Shown piece by piece: positions 44,438 through 53,521 of a stretch of DNA of 64,000 nt (its first letter is position 1; each line of letters opens with the position of its first letter). Location of the stretch: contig JARKIF010000001.1 of NCBI GenBank assembly GCA_029378245.1, positions 3,224,001 through 3,288,000 of the forward strand, in the 5' to 3' direction. The notes below the pieces were generated by a model. That model did not search any database, was not told where the DNA came from, and saw only the letters and a program-made list of their open reading frames with translations. The DNA is from Roridomyces roridus (taxonomy: Eukaryota; Basidiomycota; Agaricomycetes; Agaricales; Mycenaceae). The translations under genes were made by a program, and so were the position numbers.

Positions 44438-45316
44438 CGACCAGCACGACCAGACTCTTGATAATAGCCGTCCAATGATTTCTAAGATATCTCAGTACAG
44501 GAAAGAGAGAGGTGAGACTACGGACAGATATCTACGGACATTGTCAGTTGACGAATGGGAGACACAAAAACGAACCAACTGTTTGGTGAATTACAAAGCG
44601 AACATCGCCCTTGTCGATTCCGAGTCCAAATGCTGCCTCAAAGGTGAAGAAATGCAGAGCTCATTTGAAAACACGAACCGATAGTTGCGCAGATGACCTG
44701 AACCTTGCCGCTCCTCCACAGTTTGTGCAGCCGCTCCTTTCCTGGTCTTCTCGCTTGGCATGGTACACACCGGTCTTGATCCTACCTATATTGGCGGAGG
44801 TTACGAAGCGATAGTCTGTCGAGAGAACTTGATCCTACCCTGGCTCTCTTTTTTCAGATAATCGGCGACATGCTCAGCGTCCTACTGAGGTGTTAAATCC
44901 CCGCGGAAAGTAAAAACGGATGATTACGTTTTTTGTGGTACAGTACACGATCCCGCTGTGGTTCAGATGCTTTTCCAATATCCAGTTCATCATTGCTTTG
45001 ATCGCGTCAGCCGCGGCAGAAGACTTGGGAAGAACGGTATAGTGCAGATTTTCGCGGTAGAGGGGGGACGAAAAGTAAACAGTCCTATGCGGTTTTGCGC
45101 CTATAAAGGTCAGCTGGAGAAAGCCGCTGTCAAATGACCTACTCGTGCCGTCGACAACTTCCTTCATGCCCAACGTGCTGAGGAGATCTTGCAGAAGTTT
45201 GGGCGGACAGGTAGCAGAGACCGCCATGATCGGGACCTCGGGGAACATTTGTCGCAAAATACGCAATTTATGGTAGTCTGGTCTGCAAGAAGGCATCAGG
45301 TAAAATGGGAAATATG

Positions 45317-45445
45317 TTTCTCGCCTTAGTCGGCCTAGTCTCGTATGCACTGAAGGTGCTGCCAGGAAGTGGGATGATCCGGGCGGTTTGTTCGCTTCGG
45401 CGATCAGAACCGACTGGTCAGGACGCGTGCCGCTGGGACGACCCA
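45317..45445 (-). repeat. Split direct repeat B2 (3' end of the retrotransposon)
   Basis: 129 bp, same as 45683-45811 by visual comparison. It runs from TTTCTCGCCTTAG to GGGACGACCCA on the plus strand. Confidence 0.85.
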
Positions 45446-45520
45446 GCTGGCACGGCTCTGGCAGACCCTTCAGTGCCTGAAGGTGTCCCAAATATCATAT
45501 GTAGGTGTGCGGTGGGTGGG

Positions 45521-45682
45521 ACGAAAAACTAAATCTTGCTATGCAGCTGGAGAACACGAGCGCCGAGTCGGTGTAGTCGCGACCAACACGCGAATGCTTT
45601 GTTTGGTCGCTGCCGCGCTCGTGCCGGCCTCCTGCAAGAAACACTACATCCACGGCTCGTGCCTCGCGAGTGGATCCGTGCT
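45521..45682 (-). repeat. Split direct repeat A2
   Basis: 162 bp, matching 50910-51071 along its whole length as far as I can read. It runs from ACGAAAAACTAAATC to GGATCCGTGCT and directly abuts repeat B1. Confidence 0.88.
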
Positions 45683-45811
45683 TTTCTCGCCTTAGTCGGC
45701 CTAGTCTCGTATGCACTGAAGGTGCTGCCAGGAAGTGGGATGATCCGGGCGGTTTGTTCGCTTCGGCGATCAGAACCGACTGGTCAGGACGCGTGCCGCT
45801 GGGACGACCCA
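45683..45811 (-). repeat. Split direct repeat B1
   Basis: 129-bp copy of B2, lying between the recombinase ORF and A2. Confidence 0.85.
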
Positions 45812-45901
45812 TCGACAAGCTGTAGGCGCGTCCCCGAGGCACGCGGGACACCCCACGACCAAGCCTTCAGCTTGTAGTACCTAGCATTCATGTGTCTGTA
45901 T

Positions 45902-47008
45902 TTACAAATCTAAAAATTCTGCGTGTAAGGGTGCTAGAATGTCGATCCGTCGCCAATAGTCCAAGAAGGCGTCCGACTTCCATCGACCCATCTCTTTCAC
46001 GATCGAGGGGTTCACCCCCGCGAGGAGCAGCTGCGTTGTCCCGCCGATGCGGAAGCTGTGGCCGGTGAAGATTGGGAAGCCTAATTTCGACCAAATCTCG
46101 TTGCATCGGTCGAGGAACTTCTTGCGAGTGAGGTAGATGATTGTGCTCGCCGCGTCCGTGTGTGAGAACAGCGGTTCGTCGCTGGGAATGGTGTTTATGG
46201 AGAGGTGGGCCTCGACGGCTGCGATTGGGTCTGACCGGGAGCTTTGCCGGCAAAGCATGGCGTCGTCTCCCTTCTCGCGGTGTGTTTTGGTCCACGGGAG
46301 GTGCAGGATGCGTGAGCCTTCTTTCGTCGAAGGCGATTTCAAATCGGAGACGAGGGGAATGTGGCCAGCTTTGAAAGTGGTCTGGTTCGACGAGAGCATC
46401 TCCCCGATACGGAGTTGGCCCCAGAAGGCACAGCAGGCTGCTGCGAATACCACTGCGTCCTTCGGGTTGCTGTGGTTCAGGTGGGTGTCGAGGGCCAGTA
46501 GCATGGGCTCGGTCACCGGCGGTCTCGGGTTCTTCCTTGACGACGCCGGCGTCATGTGTTCGACTCCGCGGAGGGTGTAGCGTAGTCGGATGCCTCCTTT
46601 CCATTCAGCGTCGTTGGTAATGTGCCAAGCCTTGACTGCTGCAACTGCACCCCTCGCAGTTCCCCCAGAAATCTCGCCGGCTCTCGAAGCTGCGAACGCG
46701 CATAGTAGGAACTCGCCTGCTGGGAGTCTGAGCTCGTGTGCTATTCCTTCGGCGTCGCAGAACCGGTGGAAGGAGGCTAGGCCCGAGTTGTACTTCTTGA
46801 GCGTCGACTCTGCCCATGCACTTTGTATCGCCTTCTGTACCCTCTTTTCGGACTCGTTCGATAGTGCGTTCAGGCGTGGTCGCGATGAGGGCCGAGGTTT
46901 GTGTTTTGGTGCGAATGCGCCGTATCGTGTGCGGGCAAGGTCGGCGAGGGTGCTCTTTGCTGCTTCTCTGGCTATGTTTTCGATGTCGAGCATTGTAGTT
47001 GTGGTCAA
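45902..47008 (-). CDS. Tyrosine recombinase of the retrotransposon
   Basis: 368 codons without interruption. A phage-integrase-like catalytic domain lies in the C-terminal half: first Arg in FWGQLRIGEML, the HxxR box in FTGHSFRIGGTTQLLLAG, and the C-terminal W...Y in MGRWKSDAFLDYWRR, the Tyr being the expected nucleophile. The N-terminal part (WAESTLKKYNSGLASFHRFC) resembles the core-binding domain. It would integrate the circular cDNA copy (family knowledge). The first Met, at 47008, is followed by TTTTMLDIENIAREA. Confidence 0.88.
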   Translation of the reverse strand: MTTTTMLDIENIAREAAKSTLADLARTRYGAFAPKHKPRPSSRPRLNALSNESEKRVQKAIQSAWAESTLKKYNSGLASFHRFCDAEGIAHELRLPAGEFLLCAFAASRAGEISGGTARGAVAAVKAWHITNDAEWKGGIRLRYTLRGVEHMTPASSRKNPRPPVTEPMLLALDTHLNHSNPKDAVVFAAACCAFWGQLRIGEMLSSNQTTFKAGHIPLVSDLKSPSTKEGSRILHLPWTKTHREKGDDAMLCRQSSRSDPIAAVEAHLSINTIPSDEPLFSHTDAASTIIYLTRKKFLDRCNEIWSKLGFPIFTGHSFRIGGTTQLLLAGVNPSIVKEMGRWKSDAFLDYWRRIDILAPLHAEFLDL

Positions 47009-47068
47009 GAGGAGTTGGTGCTGATCGCTTCATTATGCAAGTTACATTAAAATTGGTTCTCAGTCGGA

Positions 47069-49150
47069 CTACAGTTCTTCGTATTTTACTGAATGCTCAA
47101 TGTACTCTGTTAAGTGCTCTGGTATTCTTGGTGGGTTAGGGTAGAGTAGCTTCTTCGCTCCGAACTGCCCGCGGGAAGGGGCGTCTGCTAGGTTCTTGGC
47201 CGACTCCACCCATTCTATGGAGAACCAGATCTCGGCCTCCTGGTATAATCGCAGGATGTTTCGCAGTATCGCGTTTTCCTGAGCGTTATACGACTTGCCC
47301 GCCGCCAATGCCCCGATGACACCTTGGTTGTCGGAGCGCAGCTTGAAATGTGCATTGCGGATGTTGGATGCGATGATGGTGCGAAGGGCCAACTCGATGG
47401 CTACCATTTCACCCCACCCGATGCACCGTCCTGCCGAGAACCAGCCTGGTTTGTAACTCCATGCTAGCCACTTGCCGCGGAAGACAAAACCGATGCCCCA
47501 ACTTGTTGATGCGTCAACGTAAATCTCGTCCGGGTCGGCTGGTGGAGGTTCCCGGATGTGGAGGGTTACATGGGGTTGGCTCAGGGTCTCGCGCCACCAC
47601 TCGATGTCCTCCGCCACCTTTGCCGATATTGTATGTTTGACGAAATCGTTTCTGGCGTTTGCAAAGGAGGCGGACAGGCGATAGATCGTGACAAGGTGTG
47701 AGCGACCGAGCTTGACGACAAGGGAGCAGTGCTCGAGTGTGCCGACCACGTTCTCGGCCTCGGTCTTGGAGACTTTGGTCCCCGCGTTCCAGTGGGAAAT
47801 CTTCCGTAGGTACTTCTGCCTCTTCAATTCTGGTAGCGAGACTGTACGCTCGGCGATGTTCCAGTCAAAGCCGATGTACGCGAAGAACGTCCGGAACGGG
47901 AAGTGTTTGTGCTCCTCCCACGGCCAGCCGAGGTCGTCTGCGACCTCGAAGAAGATCCTTTCGTCGTACTTGTAGACGAAGCGGCCAAAGGCATCGTGGC
48001 CCTCTGGGTATCGGAAGAACACGAAGTCATCGACCCATTTGAGGATCTCGTCGATGGAGAGGTATCTGAATATTTTGACCAGTAGATCAGCGATTCTCCC
48101 GAAGACTCCTGGTGCACTAGTCGCTCCGAACGAGAAGACATTGTCGAAGTAGACTTTGCCCTGCCACTCAATCATGAGCTGCGGGCGGTCTTCAGGTTTT
48201 GTGGGAACGATGCGAAATGCGCTCTTAACGTCGAATACAGTGGCTTCTGTGCCTCGTGGTGCACGGGCGATGATTATGTAGCATTGAGCGAAGGAGCCCC
48301 AGTCACACGAGAAATTATCCTTGTCTATCTGTGAATTGACAGGGGGTATAGCGGGGTTGTTGTATGGGAAGGAATGGTGGTTAAACATGCGCCATTTGCC
48401 GTGAGGTGGGTCCTTTTGCAGGCAGCCGACCGGCGAGCATCGAAATGGGCCTATTAAGCTCTCAAGAAATACTGGATCGAAGGGAGGTGAGATGCGTCCA
48501 AGTTGGCACTCGTTCAAGATGTAATTCGTGATAACGTCCGGGTGTTCAAGTGCGGACGTGAGATTCCGGGGTATATATGTCTGTCTCGTTCGCTGATTTT
48601 CGTCTAGGCCGTGTGCAAAACCTGTACGTATTCCTGCCGGGATATCGCTGTACTCCGCCTTGATGCCCAACTCGGCAATCCAGTGTTCCCACCGGTCTGC
48701 TTTGAGGGGCGTGACGATAGGGAACAGCTCAGAACGACGGGCAGTGTTGCGAAGAATGAGCAGGAGACGCGTAACCGGGAGCTCCGGCGCCACAGAGGGT
48801 GCAGAAGTGGTTGAATTTACATGGCCCACTGCTGCAACCTTCATTGGAGTTATAACGGAAGCACGGTCGAATGCCGTGGACTGGGGGAGTAAAGCCGCCT
48901 TTAGCGCCTCCGCGGATGCACCACTTCCCGTCTTGTGCCTGGCACTGCCTGCTTGCATGATCCGTCCCTGCGCAATACATGCACCGGTTGTCGGCGCGTG
49001 CTGTTGGTGGCGGTTGGCGTTGGCGAGTGGGGCCGTATGCGTCGTTCCGGCTTTTCGGTGCAAATTGGTCTCGAAATGGGCCATCGCGAAAGGAGCTTTT
49101 GCCCGGCGCTTGCAGGCGCTGGGCTTGTGCGGTATTGGTTCCGATAGCAC
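47069..49150 (-). CDS. Reverse transcriptase / RNase H ORF of the retrotransposon
   Basis: 693 codons, open throughout. RT motifs: TVFDVKSAFRIVPTKPEDRP, FSFGATSAPGVFGRIADLL and the polymerase box ILKWVDDFVFFRYPEG, a WVDD variant of YxDD typical of DIRS-like RTs. RNase H region: EIYVDASTSWGIGFVF, GWGEMVAIELALRTI and FKLRSDNQGVIGALA. No aspartic protease or DDE integrase is visible, as expected for this class. The ORF overlaps the 3' end of the gag-like ORF by about 420 bp in another frame. Its true start may lie downstream of Met 49150. Confidence 0.88.
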   Translation of the reverse strand: MLSEPIPHKPSACKRRAKAPFAMAHFETNLHRKAGTTHTAPLANANRHQQHAPTTGACIAQGRIMQAGSARHKTGSGASAEALKAALLPQSTAFDRASVITPMKVAAVGHVNSTTSAPSVAPELPVTRLLLILRNTARRSELFPIVTPLKADRWEHWIAELGIKAEYSDIPAGIRTGFAHGLDENQRTRQTYIPRNLTSALEHPDVITNYILNECQLGRISPPFDPVFLESLIGPFRCSPVGCLQKDPPHGKWRMFNHHSFPYNNPAIPPVNSQIDKDNFSCDWGSFAQCYIIIARAPRGTEATVFDVKSAFRIVPTKPEDRPQLMIEWQGKVYFDNVFSFGATSAPGVFGRIADLLVKIFRYLSIDEILKWVDDFVFFRYPEGHDAFGRFVYKYDERIFFEVADDLGWPWEEHKHFPFRTFFAYIGFDWNIAERTVSLPELKRQKYLRKISHWNAGTKVSKTEAENVVGTLEHCSLVVKLGRSHLVTIYRLSASFANARNDFVKHTISAKVAEDIEWWRETLSQPHVTLHIREPPPADPDEIYVDASTSWGIGFVFRGKWLAWSYKPGWFSAGRCIGWGEMVAIELALRTIIASNIRNAHFKLRSDNQGVIGALAAGKSYNAQENAILRNILRLYQEAEIWFSIEWVESAKNLADAPSRGQFGAKKLLYPNPPRIPEHLTEYIEHSVKYEEL

Positions 49151-50890
49151 GGATTTGGGCTTCCGTCCGTGTCTGTACGTCTTGCTGGTAAGCTGATTCC
49201 CATTTGTGCGGTTGCCACGCTGATATGTCGAAATGGTTGCGGACCCATTCTCGCACGACCATATTGTGGTACAAACGGCATGCGCCGAAGTGAGTCGAGA
49301 ACTCCGGGCGCGTCCGCAGCTGTTGGAAATGTGTCCGGAATTGCTGGGCGATGAGGGGCGCGTCCCTACGGGGCATGTAGTATTCCTCGATAGCTTGTAC
49401 GAGCGTATCGCCGGCGAGGACGAAATCTACCGCCGTAAGCGCTACGTCACCAGCCCCGTCGTTTTGCAGTTCCTTGGATACGAGTATCCCATCGCGCATG
49501 AACAATCCTCTCTCCTCTTTTCCCGTCCTCTCCGCCGCCTGCCGGCATTTGTCTGGTGTTAGTTCTGACAGCCAAAACATCTTTCGCAGGCCCTCCTCAG
49601 CATTCTTACGGAATGCGTTCGGGACGACCAATGAGAAGGCCGGTAGAAGGACCTTCCTCGTCGGGTCGTCGCTGGGGACAGCCGTACCCGCCCACAGCGT
49701 GCTCTGCCTCTCGTTCGGTGGTTTTGCTGCTCGTGCACCAGTCATGGGTGGAAGGGGGTGGAGGTAGTAATTGGCGCGCGGGGCGTTGGCACTGGTCTGC
49801 ATGCCTGCTTACATCTTAGTCAGTCTCTGCGGGAATGCGGGCCGCGACGAGGGAATGCGGTGGTAATGGCTTTATTGGAATGCGTATGGAATGCGTGGGA
49901 ATGCGTATGGAATGCGGAATGCGTAAAGATTGCGTAGGGAATGCGTAGGCAGTGGTGCGAGATCCGACGCTCGGGTCTGCCGCATGATACGGGGCGTAGA
50001 GGAGGAAGTTCGGGCTTACCTTGTTGTTTCATTAGGTTTTGCATGGCCGTTGTTGTCGCTGAGCTGATCAACTGCTCCAGCTGCGACTTCGTGAGCGTGA
50101 CGCGCTCCTCGCCGTCGTCGTGAGTGCTCCGAATGTCGTTCATCGGGGAGTCTTGCGCCCAGACGCCTGTGGGTGGGCGTATCGCTCGCGACGAGGTTGG
50201 GGATAGCGGGGGAAACTCTTCTTGGGCGGCCATGTTGGCGCTGAACGCGACGCGACGGCCGTGGTTTGTGCCTGCCGATGCCGAAGCGATCGCCGCGTCT
50301 GCGTCGTGCAGCGAGAGAGCTGGAAGTGGTACACTCTTGCGTGGTTTCTTGGGCAGTCGTTGTGGTGTGGCATTCTGGCCGGGAGTCCGCTGTTGCTGTG
50401 TTCTCTTCCTGGTGCTAGCAGTGCCGGGTGTGGTCGTCCCAGCAGCCGATCGCGACCTGGCCCTCTGTCGTCCCTTGGCTTTCCGAGTAGAGTCGGCAAG
50501 CGGGGAGGATGCCGCAATGCTGGGTTGTGTCATCGGGGACGATTGAGCGTCGCCCTGCCTCGGTCCTGTTTCCTCCATGTCGCTGTCCGACTGTAGGGCC
50601 TGTTGTTGGGACGGGTGGTTGCTCGTCTCGCTCGCTGGCTGCCTGTCTTCCTCTTCCTCCTCTTCGTCTTCCTCGTCATCCTCCTCTTCTTCCGCTATTG
50701 TCTCTGTCCCGCCACCTCTGGCCACCGACGGAGCGGGTGTCCGTCCCGTTTGAGCCTTCCCTCCGCGGGGGGTCCCTCTCGGCCGGCGAGCCGTGGCTGC
50801 GGCGGGTATACGCTGGTTCATGAGTCTGCTTTGCTGGGTGATTTTGGTCGTCGCTAGCGTCTTGGCGGCTCGCGCTGGTGTCTCTGCCAT
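48729..50890 (-). CDS. Gag-like nucleocapsid ORF of the retrotransposon (spliced)
   Basis: Two exons, 50890-50020 and 49804-48729, joined across a 215-nt intron with a consensus branch site (CTGACTAAG) and frame-preserving junction. About 648 residues. Exon 1 is basic and low complexity with a Glu/Asp run (near 50650-50700). Exon 2 contains a helical capsid-like region (KMFWLSELTPDKCRQ, AIEEYYMPRRDAPLIAQQF) and, near the C-terminus, a zinc knuckle CMYCAGTDHASRQC and a CCCH-type segment CFRYNSNEGCSSGPCKFNH. The ATG lies 19 nt downstream of repeat A1. Confidence 0.78.
49850..49955 (-). repeat. GGAATGCG tandem motif in the gag intron
   Basis: About eight copies of GGAATGCGtatGGAATGCG-type sequence within about 100 bp, all inside the predicted intron of the gag-like gene. 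Confidence 0.65.
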
Positions 50891-50909
50891 TTCCGTGTAT
50901 GTTGAGGGA

Positions 50910-51071
50910 ACGAAAAACTAAATCTTGCTATGCAGCTGGAGAACACGAGCGCCGAGTCGGTGTAGTCGCGACCAACACGCGAATGCTTTGTTTGGTCGCT
51001 GCCGCGCTCGTGCCGGCCTCCTGCAAGAAACACTACATCCACGGCTCGTGCCTCGCGAGTGGATCCGTGCT
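50910..51071 (-). repeat. Split direct repeat A1 (5' end of the retrotransposon)
   Basis: Left-end repeat in element orientation, matching A2. It abuts the recQ intron remnant at 51072-51089. Confidence 0.88.
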
Positions 51072-51425
51072 GGTATAGCTCAGCCGCACCGGAAGTCATG
51101 GCCGAGCGAGACGCACTGGGCCTCGTCTATTACTATCCGAGCTAGTTGCCCGCCATCGACCAATTTCTGGAGCATCGATAAGAACATTTTGCTTTTGGCA
51201 ATCTTCTCGGGCTACCAGGGGTCAGATCTGGCCATGGTTGCGATTATTCGGTGTACCGTCACGTAGCAAAGCTTGATATCTCTTTCTTGACGATCCCGCC
51301 GGCTGTTGGCCATCGCTATGAGACGATCGTTGATAGCTCTCGCTTCTGTCTTTGATGTGCTGCCTGTAAGCTTGACAGCCTCGACTGGATTCGAAGGAAA
51401 TTAGGAAAATTCAGCGGCCGATTCA

Positions 51426-51566
<141 letters not shown>

Positions 51567-52318
51567 TTAGATGAGCAGGATGCCCGAAAGAATCGTGATA
51601 CCAGTGGGCATAATGCAAACTATGTCGCGGCCGTCCATGTTGGCGTTGCATGCACCTTGCAAGTATTCAAATGGGAGCGATTTTGTAGCCAAAATAGACC
51701 CACCCTCCTGACAAAGACGAAAGTCGTCGATGTTGAAGACCGTCTTGAGCTGTGTCTTGAGCTCGCCAGACCACTCAAAGTCTGATTCAGTGTAGTCGAT
51801 CCCCCCTCCAACCTGCTCGATTAGTTTCTGTTTGTGTTCTTGACGAAGTAGAAGCAGGTCCTTCATTTGACAAATGTCCTTCTGGATGTTGTTGATTTCC
51901 ACGTCCAGTCCTGCAATCTCTCGATTCAACCCCTGTCTTCGCGTGTGGATACGTCCCCCGGCCTGATATTGAGAAGGGACGGGACAAGAGGATGGCCCGG
52001 GTTGGTTGTCGAGTCCGGTCATTTCCAAGTACTCGTCGATCTGTGGCGTAGTAGGCTGTAAGTGGACTTAGAGGACTCAGGACTCGGAAGTGGAATCGAC
52101 ACTATACATCGCAATTCTCGCTGGTGTGTAATGTGCGGACGGCTCACTGAGCCCTGATTGTTGGTTCGAAGATCACAATGAGATTGAACAAGATGGAAAT
52201 TGGATAAGAAATGGGTCACGAGACCCATTGGCTGTCGATCCGGATCAAAAGCCTTGGGCGGCCCGCGTGCGGAGACGCGTTCATGCCGGTCACCGTCAAC
52301 TCAGACGCGCGTGTCGCT

Positions 52319-53385
52319 ATGTCACCTGCACCAGAACTCCCGCCCGAGGTCGTGGACGCCATAATCGACCGATGTGCGTCAGATACCGCGACTTTATGGA
52401 ACTGCATCCTAGTGGCTAAGGAATGGGTTCCCCGCAGTCGCACCCATATCTTCCGACATATGCATGTCCAGGGCCACTCCTCTTTTCACCGATTCCTGAA
52501 GCGTCTCCCGGCTTTCGGGCCTGGAGTTCATTCCCTGACTCTCGACTTGACACCCCATACATCGCCATACTACAAGATGGGCACCCAAGCCGACTTGTCC
52601 TCCTTCACATCCCTTACCCTGCTCAGTCTTCACGGGATCGAGTTCCCAAACTCTCACGCCTTCGCCCAACTCATGGCGTCGTCCCCGACGTTGGAGAACG
52701 TTATCCTTGTGGACGTGAGATGGAGTGAATCAAGCGAAAGACTGGGCACCATAGAAAGTTTCCCTCGTCTTCGCGAGCTCCACATCTCTTGCATCCATCC
52801 AGAGCCGATTTTTGACTGGTTCAGGCACCACGACCTTCCTGAGCTGCACCACGTGGGCCTCACTCTCTGCCCCGCGAGCTCAGATCCTCAAATACTCGGA
52901 TTCCTGGCCAAATTACCACTGGATCACTTGGAAATTGGCCCCCATGATACCGAAGGCTTCAGGACTCTAGGTGAGCTCCGTTCCCGTTCCTTTCGCCAAT
53001 TTTGAGTCCTTGACCTTCGTCAGTCGCCAGTATATCTGCTCAGCATGGACTGACTGTCCACTCAAAGATGTACTACGACCTCACTGTCTACGAATTTCTT
53101 CGTCGTCCGCTTCCGAGTCCATTGTCTGCAGGTACCTTGATCACAAGTATGATTCGGCTTACCCCCACTTCCTTATTCTGCGACCTGGAGTTCCCAAGCC
53201 GGGTGCCAGTAGAATTTTACGACTGGACAGGTCTCGACTATATCTTCAACAGCTGGAGGTTCAGGAAGGTTCGGCGATTCGTCCTTCTTTGTTCTTCTCC
53301 GCTGCAAGAGCGGACAGTGAGGAGTAACCTCCCGATAAGCAACCGCCGTGGTGTGCTCGCATTTTCGGACATGCGATTTCGATGA
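52319..53385 (+). CDS. F-box-like protein
   Basis: Two exons: 52319-52973 and about 53028-53385, joined by a 54-nt intron with a CTTGACC branch-like site. F-box-like N-terminus MSPAPELPPEVVDAIIDRCA and WNCILVAKEWVPRSR, then leucine-rich segments (PGVHSLTLDLTP, LTLLSLHGIEFPN, FPRLRELHISCIHPEP, LPLDHLEIGPH). The second exon continues LVASISAQHGLTVHSKMYY and ends FSDMRFR. About 335 residues. Probably a substrate adaptor of an SCF ubiquitin ligase (family inference). In-frame upstream Mets at 52211 and 52283 exist. It is transcribed divergently from the recQ remnant. Confidence 0.68.
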
Positions 53386-53521
53386 CGGGAATGTAATTTG
53401 AAGGGATGTACATAGGGTCCAGTTGATCAGTATTCCATATATCTCCACTCTTCCTTCCGCAAACTTAGGCCCTCTAGCAGTGTTGCGTGAAGATTATATT
53501 CCAGTCAAGATTCGACATGTA

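Larger units (their letters stand above)
45317..51071 (-). mobile_element. Tyrosine-recombinase (DIRS/Ngaro-type) retrotransposon, apparently intact
   Basis: 5.75 kb. In minus-strand order: repeat A1 (51071-50910), gag-like ORF with intron, reverse transcriptase/RNase H ORF, tyrosine recombinase ORF, repeat B1 (45811-45683), repeat A2 (45682-45521), 75-bp spacer, repeat B2 (45445-45317). The A copies (162 bp) and B copies (129 bp) look identical by eye. The A1-ORFs-B1-A2-B2 order is the split-direct-repeat pattern of Ngaro/PAT-type elements. No target-site duplication is expected for integration by tyrosine recombinase, and none is seen. It sits inside a recQ intron in the same orientation. 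Confidence 0.88.

Noticed and set aside
45495..45851. ORF across repeats B1 and A2 of the retrotransposon
   Set aside because: It is an open frame within terminal repeats, without similarity to any retroelement protein.
47688..48085. Plus-strand ORFs opposite the reverse transcriptase
   Set aside because: Arg/Ser-rich antisense shadows of a clearly coding minus-strand RT.
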